Positions 25,322 to 34,891 of a stretch of 38,729 bases of DNA are shown in pieces. A program made the position numbers and the translations under genes. Below the pieces are notes generated by a model. That model did no database searches, was not told the DNA's origin, and was given only the letters and a program-made list of their open reading frames with translations. Source of the stretch: Eubacterium sp. AF22-9 (GTDB lineage: Bacteria; Bacillota; Clostridia; Lachnospirales; Lachnospiraceae). Location: the NCBI GenBank assembly GCA_003458705.1, contig QRVH01000023.1:1-38729 (forward strand), written 5' to 3'. Within the stretch, counting starts at the first letter, position 1. Each line of letters starts with the position of its first letter.

Positions 25322-26703
25322 ATGAACAATCAGGAAATGATGGAACTTTCAACAGTAGATAAGAGCGATTTTGAGGAACTTGTAAAAGAGTGTACAGCCT
25401 CAGGTATAATCGATCAGAATCTGTATACAGAGTATGATGTAAAGAGAGGTCTTCGTGACAGCAATGGTAACGGCGTACTTACAGGTCTCACAGAGATATC
25501 AGATGTATTAGGTAACCAGAGTGTTCACGGAAGAAAGATACCTGTAGACGGAGAATTATATTTTCAGGGATATAATGTTGAGGAGCTTATCAAGAGAAGC
25601 AGCCTTGACAGATTCAGATTTGAGGAAGCAACATATCTTCTGTTATTCGGAGTACTTCCAGACAAGGATCAGTTAGACAGATTCATAAGAATCTTAACAG
25701 ATCTTCAGGAACTTTCAGGAGCATTCATCAGAGATGTTATTATGAAAGCTACAAGTACTAATCTTATGAATTCGCTTATGAAGAGTATCTTAAGTCTTTA
25801 TTCATATGATGAGAAGCCGGATGATATTTCAATTCCTAATGTATTAAGACAGAGTCTTCAGCTTATAGCCAAGATGCCTCTTCTTTCAGTATATGCTTAT
25901 CAGTCATACAGACATTTTAAGCTTGATGGAACACTTATGATAAAAAACCCTAAGAAGGGTTATTCAACAGCCGAGAATATCCTCTATATGTTAAGAGATG
26001 ACGGAGACTTTACAGAACTTGAAGCAAAGGTACTTGATATTTGTCTTGTTCTTCATGCAGAGCATGGTGGTGGTAATAACTCAACATTTACAACTCATGT
26101 TGTTACTTCATCAGGAACAGATACATATTCAGCAATAGCTCATCAATCGCATCCCTTAAAGGACCTAAGCATGGTGGTGCTAACTTAAAGGTTCAGGAAA
26201 TGTTTACAGATATTAAGGCACATTGCAGCGATTGGGACAATAAAGATGAGATATGTACATATCTTAACAAGATCCTTGACAAAGAAGCATTTGATCATGC
26301 AGGACTTATCTATGGTATGGGTCATGCGGTATATACTAACTCAGATCCTAGAGCAGTTATTCTTAAGAAATTTGCAAAACAGCTTTCAGAAGAGAAGGGA
26401 ATGCAGAAAGAATTTGCATTATATGAGCTTGTTGAGAGCGAGGCAGGACAGCTTATCATGAACAAGAGAAAAATGTTTAAGCCAGTCTGTGCCAACGTTG
26501 ATTTCTATAGTGGATTTGTATACACAATGCTTGGTATTCCAGAAGAAATGTTTACACCAATGTTTGCAACTTCGAGAATTTCAGGTTGGTGTGCACACAG
26601 ACTTGAGGAACTTGTTAATGCAGGCAAGATTATCCGTCCTGCATACAAATATGTTGGACATCACAGACATATGTTGATATGGACGAGAGATAATTACGTT
26701 TAA
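25322..26703 (+). CDS. Citrate synthase (single-base frameshift)
   Basis: The ATG at 25322 follows AGGAGGAGG. The enzyme condenses oxaloacetate and acetyl-CoA. The first part (to 26188) contains GLTEISDVLG, the FEEATYLLLFG helix, and catalytic histidine region LHAEHGGGNNSTFTTHVV. The second part (from about 26141) continues with ASLKGPKHGGANLKV, then YGMGHAVYTNSDPRA (second catalytic His), DFYSGFVYTMLGIP, and FATSRISGWCAHRLEE with the substrate arginines. The break is at ATAGCTCATCA (26135-26145). One added base restores YSAIA-x-SIASLKGPKHGG and a 460-residue protein. All active-site blocks survive, so a sequencing or assembly slip is more likely than a dead gene. AroA follows after 15 bases. 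Confidence 0.9.
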
Positions 26704-26718
26704 TGGAGTAGTAAAATT

Positions 26719-28014
26719 ATGTCACAGTACAAGGTTAAGAAGCTGGACCACCCGATTCACTGTACAGTTGAAGTGCCTGGTTCAAAGAGTATTACTAACA
26801 GAGCGCTGCTTATGGCAGCTTTATCACAGGGTGAATGTACCCTTAAAGGAGTTTTATTCAGTGACGATTCAAGACATTTTCTTTTAAGTCTTATCGCACT
26901 TGGATATATTATCGAAGTAAACGAAGTTGAACGATATGTTATCATTCATGGACATGGAAGAGACATTCCTAAGAAGAGGGCAACAATCAATGTGGGAAGT
27001 GCCGGAACAGCAGCAAGATTCCTTACAGCCATGCTTGCATTATCAGATGGTGAGTACACAATTGAAGCTTCAGAACAGATGAAGAAAAGACCAATGCTTC
27101 CTCTTTTTGAAGCATTACAGAGCATGGGAGCAGAGTTTGAGTTTCTTGAGAAAGACGGACATCTTCCGGTAAATGTAAAGGGTGCGGCATATGGTGGAAA
27201 GAAACCACAGAATCATGTATCAATAAGTATAAGTGAAAGTACACAGTTCTTAAGCGCACTTATGATGACATCTCCTATGCTTGAAGAAGGAATACATGTT
27301 CATATTACAAGTAATAAAACAGAAGGTTCATATGTGCGTATAACAGCTAAGATGATGGAACAGTTTGGCTGTGTGGTAGACCATAAAGGGGCAGAGTATG
27401 TAGTTCCTGCGGGTTCAGGTTACTATCCACAGACATATTATATTGAACCGGATGTTTCAGCAGCATGCTACTTCTATGCAGCAGCAGCACTTACAGGTGG
27501 AACAGCTATCGTTAAGGGAGTACATTCTAACTCAATGCAGGGTGACCTTAAGTTCATAGATGTGCTTAAGCAGATGGGCTGTGCTGTGACAGAGGAACGC
27601 GAGGGTATATGTGTCAGCGGACCTAAGGATGGAGAATATTGCGGTGTGGATGTTGATATGAATGATTTCTCAGACCAGTCAATGACACTTGCGGCTATTG
27701 CTCCATTTGCAAAGACTACTACAGTTATCAAGAATATTGAGCATATCAGATTGCAGGAATCAGACAGGATCGAGGCTATGGTCAACGAGCTTAACAACCT
27801 TGGCGTTGATGTCAAGGAAGGAAGAGACCGTATCGAGATATCTCCAGGTAAGGTAAAGCCGGGAGTTGTTGATACCTACAATGACCACAGAATGGCAATG
27901 TCTTTCGCACTTATAGGACTGCGTGTTGACGGCATAATTATAGATAATTATGAGTGCTGTTGTAAGACATTTGAGAACTATTTTGAAGTACTTGAAAAGG
28001 CATGTGCACAATGA
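26719..28014 (+). CDS. aroA: 3-phosphoshikimate 1-carboxyvinyltransferase (EPSP synthase)
   Basis: 431 residues. It transfers enolpyruvate from PEP to shikimate-3-phosphate in chorismate synthesis. Landmarks: VPGSKSITNRALLMAALS with substrate-binding K23, the PEP-loop NVGSAGTAARFLTAML, KKRPMLPLFEAL, ISESTQFLSALMM, EPDVSAACYF with the catalytic aspartate, LQESDRIEAM, and the terminal DTYNDHRMAMSFA. The NxGTA loop reads NVGSAGTA, where NAGTA is usual, as in other variant (class II-like) enzymes. Its stop overlaps the next gene's start (ATGA). Confidence 0.95.
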   Translation: MSQYKVKKLDHPIHCTVEVPGSKSITNRALLMAALSQGECTLKGVLFSDDSRHFLLSLIALGYIIEVNEVERYVIIHGHGRDIPKKRATINVGSAGTAARFLTAMLALSDGEYTIEASEQMKKRPMLPLFEALQSMGAEFEFLEKDGHLPVNVKGAAYGGKKPQNHVSISISESTQFLSALMMTSPMLEEGIHVHITSNKTEGSYVRITAKMMEQFGCVVDHKGAEYVVPAGSGYYPQTYYIEPDVSAACYFYAAAALTGGTAIVKGVHSNSMQGDLKFIDVLKQMGCAVTEEREGICVSGPKDGEYCGVDVDMNDFSDQSMTLAAIAPFAKTTTVIKNIEHIRLQESDRIEAMVNELNNLGVDVKEGRDRIEISPGKVKPGVVDTYNDHRMAMSFALIGLRVDGIIIDNYECCCKTFENYFEVLEKACAQ

Positions 28015-29192
28015 GAATACTTTTATACAGATGGAAGGTGTTCAATCAGGATGATGTAAAGTCTGCGATTGAATATTTCGGACATGAAGTACATGATTAC
28101 ACAGAAACAGTAATAGACAAGGATGATGAGACCGGCTTTAAGCTCCGTGACTATGCGGAGCTTAGGCAGGTCTTTTCTGCATACGACTGTGTTTTTTCAC
28201 TTAATTATTTTCCACATGTATCGGATTTATGTGAAGAGCTTGGAAAAAAATATATTGCATGGACGGTAGATAGTCCGCTTATATCACTTTATCATCAGTC
28301 TTTATTTAACAAATGTAACTATATATTTATATTTGACAGATTTTATTGTGAGGAACTAAAAAATCTTGGGGCAGAACATGTGTGGTATCTTCCGCTTGCT
28401 GTAAACTGTTCCCGTGTTGGTAAGATAACAGGTTCGCTTACTGCTGATGAACGGAACAAATGGCACAGTGAAGTATCATTTGTCGGTGGAATGTATCACA
28501 GAAATTCATATGATGGAATAAAGGATAAGATGCCGGAATATTTAAGAGGATATTTTGATGCGGCAATGGCGGCACAGATGGAAATCTATGGTGACAGTAT
28601 ATTCGATAAGGTGCTTACAGTTGATATACTTGAAAAGTTATGTGAGCTTATAGATTTTAAGCAGGATGAGAGAGCATTTTCAGATATTGCACTTGTGTTT
28701 TCATCAACATTTTTAGGCTTTAAACTCGCTAATATAGAGAGGGTGCAGATACTTAACAAACTTGCAAAGCATTTTCCAACAGACCTCTATACGGATGATC
28801 CGGATAAGGAGCTTATAGGAGTTAATCTTAAGGGTGCAGTTAATTATATGACAGATATGCCAAAGGTGTTTAATTGCAGCAGGATTAATATTAATCCGGT
28901 AATGCGCAATATCCGTACAGGGATTCCGCTTCGTGCGTGGGATATTGTGGGTGCAGGCGGATTTCTTATGACGAGTTTCCAGCTTGAATATATGGACTTT
29001 TTCGAGAATGGGAAAGATTATGTGTACTATGACAGCCATGATGACCTGTTAAGAAAGACGGAATATTATCTTAATCATGAGGACGAGCGTGCGCAGATTG
29101 CAAAAAACGGACATGAAAAAGCGTTAAAATTCCATTCATATGAAAAAAGGATGGAATTCATATTTGATAAATGTGGCATGTTAAAGCATTAA
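28011..29192 (+). CDS. CgeB-like glycosyltransferase
   Basis: 393 residues from the ATG that overlaps the aroA stop; an in-frame ATG nine bases earlier lies inside aroA and is less likely. The N-terminal half is a Rossmann-type domain (RILLYRWKVFNQDDV...). The C-terminal half matches the YkvP/CgeB glycosyl-transferase-like domain: KVFNCSRININPVMRNIRTGIPLRAWDIVGAGGFLMTS...EYMDFFENGKDYVYYDS, with the nucleotide-sugar binding E/D region. CgeB is a spore-surface maturation protein in Bacillus. Here the acceptor is unknown and could be a cell-surface glycan or glycoprotein. No membrane helix. Confidence 0.8.
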   Translation: MRILLYRWKVFNQDDVKSAIEYFGHEVHDYTETVIDKDDETGFKLRDYAELRQVFSAYDCVFSLNYFPHVSDLCEELGKKYIAWTVDSPLISLYHQSLFNKCNYIFIFDRFYCEELKNLGAEHVWYLPLAVNCSRVGKITGSLTADERNKWHSEVSFVGGMYHRNSYDGIKDKMPEYLRGYFDAAMAAQMEIYGDSIFDKVLTVDILEKLCELIDFKQDERAFSDIALVFSSTFLGFKLANIERVQILNKLAKHFPTDLYTDDPDKELIGVNLKGAVNYMTDMPKVFNCSRININPVMRNIRTGIPLRAWDIVGAGGFLMTSFQLEYMDFFENGKDYVYYDSHDDLLRKTEYYLNHEDERAQIAKNGHEKALKFHSYEKRMEFIFDKCGMLKH

Positions 29193-29239
29193 AGTTCATT
29201 TTTAGCAGTTTACTATATTGAAATGTGCATATATGACCA

Positions 29240-29268
29240 TTGTTGAAAATAAATATGTATGGTATGAT
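29240..29268 (+). promoter_or_regulatory. Likely sigma-A promoter for the Yip1-like gene
   Basis: TTGTTG (29240-29245), 17 bases, TATGAT (29263-29268) with a TGG directly before the -10, about 60 bases upstream of the start codon. Confidence 0.45.
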
Positions 29269-29330
29269 AACAAAGGTTGGAAAAATCAGCCACATAATAT
29301 TATAACTTTTACTTTCAGGAGGGAAAAGAA

Positions 29331-30182
29331 ATGAGTTTTTGTAAGTATTGCGGAAGACAGTTACAGGACGGAGAAGTCTGTACATGTCAGCAGCAGACAT
29401 ATCAGCAGACACAGCAGGGATTTAACCAGCAGGCAGCACAGCAGACATTTAACCAGCAGCAGACATATCAGCAGACACAGCAGGGATTTAATCAGCAGCA
29501 GGCTTCACAGCAGATGGACGCTGTTAAGAAGGCAGGAGCTAATGCAGCCCTTGATTATGTTAATGTATTGAAGGGATTGTTTACATCACCGGTAGAAACT
29601 GTATCAGCATTTGTTGCTAAAGCTAATGTTATTATGATTGCAATACTTATTGGCGGTCAGGCAATTATTAACATGCTTACAAGATTGTTTGATATGTTAA
29701 TTGCTAACAGTAAGGCAAAGGTTACAACAGGAAGTAAAGAGCTTGACAGCTTACTTTCATCTTACTACAGCTCATATACTAATACCAAGCCATATCCAGC
29801 AGGCTCAATATTCAAGAACATGCTTCTTGAGATTCTTCTGGTAGCAGTAGCGGCAGCTGTAATTGCACTTGTAGTTATGCTTCTTGCAAAGGCATTTAAC
29901 AAGGCTAATGTTACATATATGCAGGGCCTTGCAGTATATGCCATTACAGCAGTACTTGGTATACCAGCAGAGTTACTCAGCTGGGTAACAGGTCTTACAT
30001 CAGTAGGATTCATTGACAGAATATCTTCATGCGTAACAGTATTTTCTAATGTAGCAGGATATGCATTTGTATACATAGCAATCCGTGCATTATGCAAGGA
30101 TGAGAAGAAGATACCTCTAATAATGGCAATCTCATATGTTGCAGTTAATTTCCTTACATGGGTATTAAGACTTATGTTCTAA
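29331..30182 (+). CDS. Zinc-knuckle, Gln-rich, Yip1-like membrane protein
   Basis: 283 residues. An N-terminal Cys cluster (CKYCG at 4-8 and CTC at 18-20) suggests a short zinc ribbon. A Gln-rich linker (21-62) repeats YQQTQQGFNQQ twice, encoded by a near-exact 45-base DNA repeat at about 29391 and 29458. The rest has five hydrophobic segments resembling the Yip1 family (LKGLFTSPVETVSAFV, then helices near 95-118, 165-190, 198-220, 240-262 and 266-283). Such proteins with a zinc-ribbon head are common in Lachnospiraceae and have no known function. AGGAGGG precedes the ATG; the gene stands alone between a promoter and a strong terminator. Confidence 0.7.
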   Translation: MSFCKYCGRQLQDGEVCTCQQQTYQQTQQGFNQQAAQQTFNQQQTYQQTQQGFNQQQASQQMDAVKKAGANAALDYVNVLKGLFTSPVETVSAFVAKANVIMIAILIGGQAIINMLTRLFDMLIANSKAKVTTGSKELDSLLSSYYSSYTNTKPYPAGSIFKNMLLEILLVAVAAAVIALVVMLLAKAFNKANVTYMQGLAVYAITAVLGIPAELLSWVTGLTSVGFIDRISSCVTVFSNVAGYAFVYIAIRALCKDEKKIPLIMAISYVAVNFLTWVLRLMF

Positions 30183-30213
30183 TTAACAATTTGATAATTG
30201 ATTATAATTAATG

Positions 30214-30267
30214 ATTCCCGGCAGACCGGAAGTGTGAATACACAATGGTCTGCCGGGAATTTTTTAT
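30214..30267 (+). terminator. Rho-independent terminator
   Basis: The perfect 14-bp stem ATTCCCGGCAGACC / GGTCTGCCGGGAAT, with a 19-base loop, is followed by TTTTTTATTATTTTT. Confidence 0.9.
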
Positions 30268-30335
30268 TATTTTTCAACTTTTTACAAATGTATTTCGTAT
30301 ATAAGTGTAAGAGAACTTATATCAAGGAGGTACTT

Positions 30336-31220
30336 ATGGGGAGAAGAAAATGTTTAATTATTCCGGTCCTTATGGCAGGAATATTATTAATGGGAGGCTG
30401 CAGCAGACAGAGCATTGAAGATGTGAAGCGTTTTCAGGAGACAAGCAAAGCCGTAGAGAATCAGACCAATCAGACAGGAATTATTCAGGAGAACGAATCA
30501 CGTGAGAACAAAGTTGATAATGTGTTTGCGGGAATGGTTTCAAGTAGTCCTAAATATGCTGAAAGATATTCAGATGTTGATATGGAGATTTATACAGGGA
30601 AACTGGTTACCAAATTTACATACAGTATAGGTGAAACAGCCATTGCTGAAAATGTTGATGAGTTATCCAAGCTGATGAGCGAGGAGGACATAGCTGAATA
30701 TATAAAATATGATACTGAAACACCAGAAAAATTCAGTGCATATGACAAGATGATTAATGAAGATGGAACATTTGCAAATGATAGAAAAGGTATCAAGCAG
30801 GTTGCCCTGCTGATGAAGTTAAAGATTACTAATAATGGTGATGAAGATTTTCGGTTTCTGTCGAACGGATTCCGTTTGTATTGCTTCAGATATAACGAAC
30901 AGGACGATGCAACATATTATTCAACCATAGAAAGCAGACAATCATATCTTAATATTCATGATGACCATGAAATATTCAGACATCATCTTACAATTAAGCC
31001 GGGAGAAACTAAAGAGGTTGTTGCAATGGAGGTCATTCCTTATGAATTTGTTACTTCTTACACAAGAACAACTGCTAATGTTGGAGGTCAATATATAGAT
31101 ACATATAAGGATATAACAACAGATGGTCTTACTATAGATTCGTTGTATACATGCTACAGTACAACTGATAAAGCATTTCCTGTTGGGTCTCCGATAGTAA
31201 AGCTTGATATAGACAAGTAG
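30336..31220 (+). CDS. Lipoprotein, first gene of an ABC-2 export operon
   Basis: 294 residues from the ATG following AAGGAGG; the frame extends 138 bases upstream only across the terminator. A lipoprotein signal peptide ends in LMGGC (lipobox, Cys near 23). A flexible linker is followed by a soluble domain with an Ig-like/telokin-like pattern (LLMKLKITNNGDEDFRFLSN... and LTIKPGETKEVVAMEVIPYEF), like DUF4352/DUF5067-type lipoproteins. It probably sits on the outer face next to the transporter encoded downstream. A similar beta-sandwich is predicted in the protein at 32045-32614. Confidence 0.75.
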   Translation: MGRRKCLIIPVLMAGILLMGGCSRQSIEDVKRFQETSKAVENQTNQTGIIQENESRENKVDNVFAGMVSSSPKYAERYSDVDMEIYTGKLVTKFTYSIGETAIAENVDELSKLMSEEDIAEYIKYDTETPEKFSAYDKMINEDGTFANDRKGIKQVALLMKLKITNNGDEDFRFLSNGFRLYCFRYNEQDDATYYSTIESRQSYLNIHDDHEIFRHHLTIKPGETKEVVAMEVIPYEFVTSYTRTTANVGGQYIDTYKDITTDGLTIDSLYTCYSTTDKAFPVGSPIVKLDIDK

Positions 31221-31236
31221 CCGGGAGGAAAACAGT

Positions 31237-32058
31237 ATGAAGGTGATGATTAAGACAGAGCTCGAAAGGGCATTTAAAAGCTGGAGTCTGTGGCTGGCTC
31301 TTATAATTGGGATGGGGTTAAGCATAGCACAGATTATAACCAGGATTATACCGGCAGCCATGAATCCGCTGATGGGATATATGCCTGATAATGCCACACT
31401 TATGCCGATAAGTGCATTTCAGGTGTGGATAGGTAATGGAGTATCATTTGAATACAGTCTGTTTATAAGGCTGATTCCGATACTGGCGGCTATGCCGTAT
31501 GCAGTTACATATCTGTCAGATATTAAAAGTGGAATTATTAAGAATTATGTAACGAGAACAGCTAAGTTTAATTATCTTGCTGCCAAATATATTGCAGTGT
31601 TTGTGACGGGAGGTGTGGTAGTGGTTATGCCATTGCTTATTAATTACCTGACTGCGATAACTATTCTTCCATCACTTGTGTGGCCGGTTGGTGTATTTGC
31701 AAGTTCTCCAAAAAGTATATGGTCAGCAATATTTTATACACATCCACACATTTATATGATTATGTATATGATTCTGCTTTTTGTGTGCGGAGGTCTTATG
31801 GCAACAATAGCACTTATTGTATCTAATATAGTTAATAACAGATTTGTGGCTATGCTTGCACCATATATTATTACTGAATTTGCAAATGCGATACTGCGCA
31901 TGTCTGATAAGAAATGGCTGAGAGGTATTGCACCGACAAAGCTTTTTAATATGGCACAGACCAATACAGGAGCATCGTTCATAGTGTATATAGCAGTATT
32001 ACTGATACTTGGAGTTGTTGTGTATTTTATAGGAGGGCTTAAGCATGAAACATACTAA
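31237..32058 (+). CDS. ABC-2 type transporter permease (first)
   Basis: 273 residues with six helices (about 18-38, 70-92, 110-135, 170-192, 205-228, 248-268) and an amphipathic N-terminal helix (KTELERAFKSWSLW), the layout of ABC-2 export permeases. GGGAGG precedes the ATG. Its end overlaps the next start by 14 bases, so translation is coupled. It lies in a compact operon of lipoprotein, permease, anchored protein, permease, permease, ATPase. Confidence 0.8.
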   Translation: MKVMIKTELERAFKSWSLWLALIIGMGLSIAQIITRIIPAAMNPLMGYMPDNATLMPISAFQVWIGNGVSFEYSLFIRLIPILAAMPYAVTYLSDIKSGIIKNYVTRTAKFNYLAAKYIAVFVTGGVVVVMPLLINYLTAITILPSLVWPVGVFASSPKSIWSAIFYTHPHIYMIMYMILLFVCGGLMATIALIVSNIVNNRFVAMLAPYIITEFANAILRMSDKKWLRGIAPTKLFNMAQTNTGASFIVYIAVLLILGVVVYFIGGLKHETY

Positions 32059-32614
32059 AGGCAGATTCAGCATAAGAAAGCACCCGTTTATAATTACATT
32101 TATAATAATGGCAGTAATTGCTGTAGTAGTTGCAGTTGGATATATAGATGTGAATCACAGATTTCCAGAGCCGGAAGAAGAAATTGTAGAGAAGGATGAA
32201 TGGGTACAGTATTCTGATGGGATAAAGATTACGGTTACAGGAATTGATTACTGCACTGAACGGGAAGTTAATGAAAAATACAGCGCCAGTGTTAAGGAAC
32301 TGGGCAGGTTTAATTATATAGTTTTAAAGGTTAAAGTTCAGAATGAGTCACAGGATAAGTTTAATATGTTCAGTATTGTGACAGACTCTAATCTTGTTAT
32401 ATACCCGGATGGATATGAAAATCAGGGAATGGTATGTGAAGATAATGTATCTGTTGATAAAGGCGAGGTCAAAGACTTTACACTGGCATATGTCATTAGT
32501 AAAAATTATCTGAGTGAAAAGAAGCTGGATAAGCTCCTTCATGAAGATATATATCTGTGTTTTAAGGCTTATCCAGTAAGACAGGCGATTGTAATCAGGG
32601 GTATAGATGGATGA
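32045..32614 (+). CDS. Membrane-anchored telokin-like protein of the ABC operon
   Basis: 189 residues: a short basic cytoplasmic head, one membrane helix (about 15-35, FIITFIIMAVIAVVVAVGYI), an acidic linker (EPEEEIVEKDE) and an extracytoplasmic beta-sandwich (YIVLKVKVQNES...DKGEVKDFTLAYVISKN). It resembles DUF4352/DUF5067-type domains and the lipoprotein at 30336. AGGAGGG precedes the ATG within the previous gene. Its stop overlaps the next gene's start by four bases. Probably an accessory or immunity-like partner of the exporter; not recognised more exactly. Confidence 0.65.
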   Translation: MKHTKGRFSIRKHPFIITFIIMAVIAVVVAVGYIDVNHRFPEPEEEIVEKDEWVQYSDGIKITVTGIDYCTEREVNEKYSASVKELGRFNYIVLKVKVQNESQDKFNMFSIVTDSNLVIYPDGYENQGMVCEDNVSVDKGEVKDFTLAYVISKNYLSEKKLDKLLHEDIYLCFKAYPVRQAIVIRGIDG

Positions 32615-33366
32615 AGAAATTAAAATTATTATTTAATGTAAGCGAGGCTACACTTACGGCGGCTGTGTTTGTGTTAGTAACAGCGCTTGTACCGATGGAT
32701 ATAATTCTAAAACTTGTGAGTCAGTCCGTTATTAATGGAAATCCGTGCCTGTATGATGCACTTATCAGTGTGAATGTAAGTACAATGTGGAGATATGTTG
32801 TTCCATTTGTATTGTTTTATGTTCTTTATATTCAGAAATATGATTTGAACAGTGCAATAGTTATAAGAAGAAAGAATGTAAGAAATGTGTGGATTAATTC
32901 ACAGATTAATATGGTTGTGGCAGCAGGATTTTTCTCTGCGTATATTACGGTGGTAACTTTAACAGCCGGGTATCTGATGACAGGAAAAGTATATAACTGG
33001 GATGAAAAATTCAGCAAGGCATTCATGGCAACAGGAGATATAGTACAGAACCGCCCATCACTGTGGCTTTTTATAATTGCATTTGTTATAGAAGCATTTG
33101 CAATACTGTATGTATCAGGCACGCTTATGATGATTATGTGGTGGCTTACTAATAACCAGTGGGCAGGTTTCCTTGCTGCCCTGGCTGTGAGCAGCTTTGA
33201 GAACATGGCGTATATGGGATTTCTTACATATTATTACAAGTTAAGAGGCAATATCTATATGAACGGTGTGCAGATATGGCGGAATATATTGTATCCGCTG
33301 ATACTGTGTCTGGCTGTGTCACTGGTAACAACTGTTATTATCAGAAGAAAGGACTTTTTCAGATGA
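32611..33366 (+). CDS. ABC-2 type transporter permease-like protein (second)
   Basis: 251 residues with six or so hydrophobic segments (about 10-32, 50-72, 92-115, 145-168, 178-195 and 225-245). Not closely recognised, but the length, helix pattern, N-terminal position and operon place it with ABC-2 membrane subunits. ATG overlaps the previous stop by four bases (ATGA), and its own stop overlaps the next start the same way. Confidence 0.65.
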   Translation: MKKLKLLFNVSEATLTAAVFVLVTALVPMDIILKLVSQSVINGNPCLYDALISVNVSTMWRYVVPFVLFYVLYIQKYDLNSAIVIRRKNVRNVWINSQINMVVAAGFFSAYITVVTLTAGYLMTGKVYNWDEKFSKAFMATGDIVQNRPSLWLFIIAFVIEAFAILYVSGTLMMIMWWLTNNQWAGFLAALAVSSFENMAYMGFLTYYYKLRGNIYMNGVQIWRNILYPLILCLAVSLVTTVIIRRKDFFR

Positions 33367-34211
33367 AAAATGTGATTTTTCAGATAAAATATGATTTCAT
33401 TAATGGAATAGTGCATCAGTGGAAGAAATTTCTTCTAATTGCAGTGGTATATGCTGTTCTTATAACAGACTTTCTTGTGCGCTGTAAGACAAAACATTTT
33501 ATGGGACAATACACATCATCGGATATCATATTATATATCTTTCGCGGGATGCGCTGGATTGTGGATGTACAGACAGATATTAATATTCCGACAGCATACA
33601 TACTTCCTAATATTCTTATTGGCTTTGCAATAGGTAACTATCCATTCAAGGATATTAACGGTTATGGCGGAATGGTGCTTATGAGAGCAGGTAAGAAGCT
33701 GGTATGGTGGTTATCCAAATGTATATGGGCAGTGTTTACTGCATGTATCTGTTATGGAATCTTAATACTTGAGATAGCCGGTGTTTCGCTGGCAGGCGGA
33801 AGACTGAGCCTGCAGGTCAATAAACAGGTGTGTATCAGTATAGACGGTTACGACAAAACACTGATAAAGAATAATCCGAATCTTACAAGACTTACAGTGT
33901 ATATGATTATTGTGGGGCTTCTCACAACAATTGCAATATGCCTTGTACAGATATGCGTTTCACAGATTATGGGACCGATTATCGGGTACATTGCTGTCGT
34001 AGTTATACTGATTATGGGAGTATTTTTCAGGTCATTCCTGTTTATAGGTAACGGCTTCATGGCGTTAAGAAATATTATGTATACACCTGAAGGCGGGAGC
34101 CTTACGCTGACGGTTATTGCAGATATTGTGCTGATAGTCGTTTCTGTAATTGCAGGATATGCTTCGTTTAGGCAAATGGATATATTAAAGAAAAGTGATT
34201 GGAGGGTGTAA
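33363..34211 (+). CDS. ABC-2 type transporter permease-like protein (third)
   Basis: 282 residues beginning MKNVIFQIKYDFINGIVHQWKK, an amphipathic N-terminal helix, with membrane helices near 20-40, 78-98, 125-150, 185-210, 215-238 and 255-275. The start is the ATGA overlap with the preceding gene rather than the longer upstream frame. The ATPase follows two bases later, with GGAGGG at the junction. Two or three such subunits with one ATPase suggest a heteromeric exporter. Confidence 0.7.
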   Translation: MKNVIFQIKYDFINGIVHQWKKFLLIAVVYAVLITDFLVRCKTKHFMGQYTSSDIILYIFRGMRWIVDVQTDINIPTAYILPNILIGFAIGNYPFKDINGYGGMVLMRAGKKLVWWLSKCIWAVFTACICYGILILEIAGVSLAGGRLSLQVNKQVCISIDGYDKTLIKNNPNLTRLTVYMIIVGLLTTIAICLVQICVSQIMGPIIGYIAVVVILIMGVFFRSFLFIGNGFMALRNIMYTPEGGSLTLTVIADIVLIVVSVIAGYASFRQMDILKKSDWRV

Positions 34212-34213
34212 TT

Positions 34214-34846
34214 ATGGTAATAAAACTTACAAATGTTTCAAAGGTTATAAAGAAGGCAAAGGTTCTTGATAATGTTAATCTGGAACTTACAAGCGGTAAA
34301 GTGTATGGCTTAAAGGGAAAGAATGGCTCAGGAAAGACAATGCTTATGAGGGTTATATGCGGTCTTATATCAGCAACAGAGGGAACTGTTGAGATAGATG
34401 GCAAGATTCTTGGAAAGGATATGACATTTCCGGACAGTGTCGGAGTGCTAATAGAGAATCCCGCATTTATCGGTAATTATACAGGTTTTAAGAATCTTAA
34501 GGTGCTTGCTTCAATCCAGAACAGAGTTGATGATGAACATATAAGAGAGGTAATACGTCAGGTGGGGCTTGACCCTGATGATAAGAGAACTTACAGGAAG
34601 TATTCTCTTGGTATGAAGCAGAAGCTTGGAATTGCTGCAGCATACATGGAGAATCCTGACCTTATCATACTTGATGAGCCTATCAACGCACTTGATGAAG
34701 CAGGAGCAAAGCAGGTTCATGAGATACTTGAGGAACAGAAGAAGAGAGGCGCACTTATCATAATTGCATGCCACGATAAGGAAGAACTTGAGATGCTCTC
34801 TGACGAGATAATTGAGATTAGTGAAGGAAGAATCATAGAAAAGTAA
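34214..34846 (+). CDS. ABC transporter ATP-binding protein
   Basis: 210 residues from the ATG after GGAGGGTGTAATT. A single nucleotide-binding domain: Walker A GKNGSGKT at about 35-42, Q-loop region VLIENPAF, signature YSLGMKQKLG near 127-136, Walker B LIILDEP with catalytic glutamate, D-loop NALDE, and H-loop ACHDKEE. The signature has LG-K-QKLG, as in bacitracin/lantibiotic-export and ABC-2 exporters. Last gene of the export operon, followed by a hairpin terminator. Confidence 0.93.
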   Translation: MVIKLTNVSKVIKKAKVLDNVNLELTSGKVYGLKGKNGSGKTMLMRVICGLISATEGTVEIDGKILGKDMTFPDSVGVLIENPAFIGNYTGFKNLKVLASIQNRVDDEHIREVIRQVGLDPDDKRTYRKYSLGMKQKLGIAAAYMENPDLIILDEPINALDEAGAKQVHEILEEQKKRGALIIIACHDKEELEMLSDEIIEISEGRIIEK

Positions 34847-34850
34847 AGGA

Positions 34851-34886
34851 AAAGGGCAGTCATACAGGTGAGTGTGACCGCCCTTT
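34851..34886. terminator. Bidirectional terminator between ABC operon and hydrolase
   Basis: Stem AAAGGGC 34851-34857 / GCCCTTT 34880-34886 with a further GTCA / TGAC inside a one-base mismatch. On the minus strand it is followed by TTTTCCTTTACTTTT. Confidence 0.8.
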
Positions 34887-34891
34887 GATAT

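Noticed and set aside
30198..30335. Upstream extension of the lipoprotein gene
   Set aside because: It would translate through a terminator hairpin. The ATG at 30336 has AAGGAGG and starts a proper lipoprotein signal peptide.
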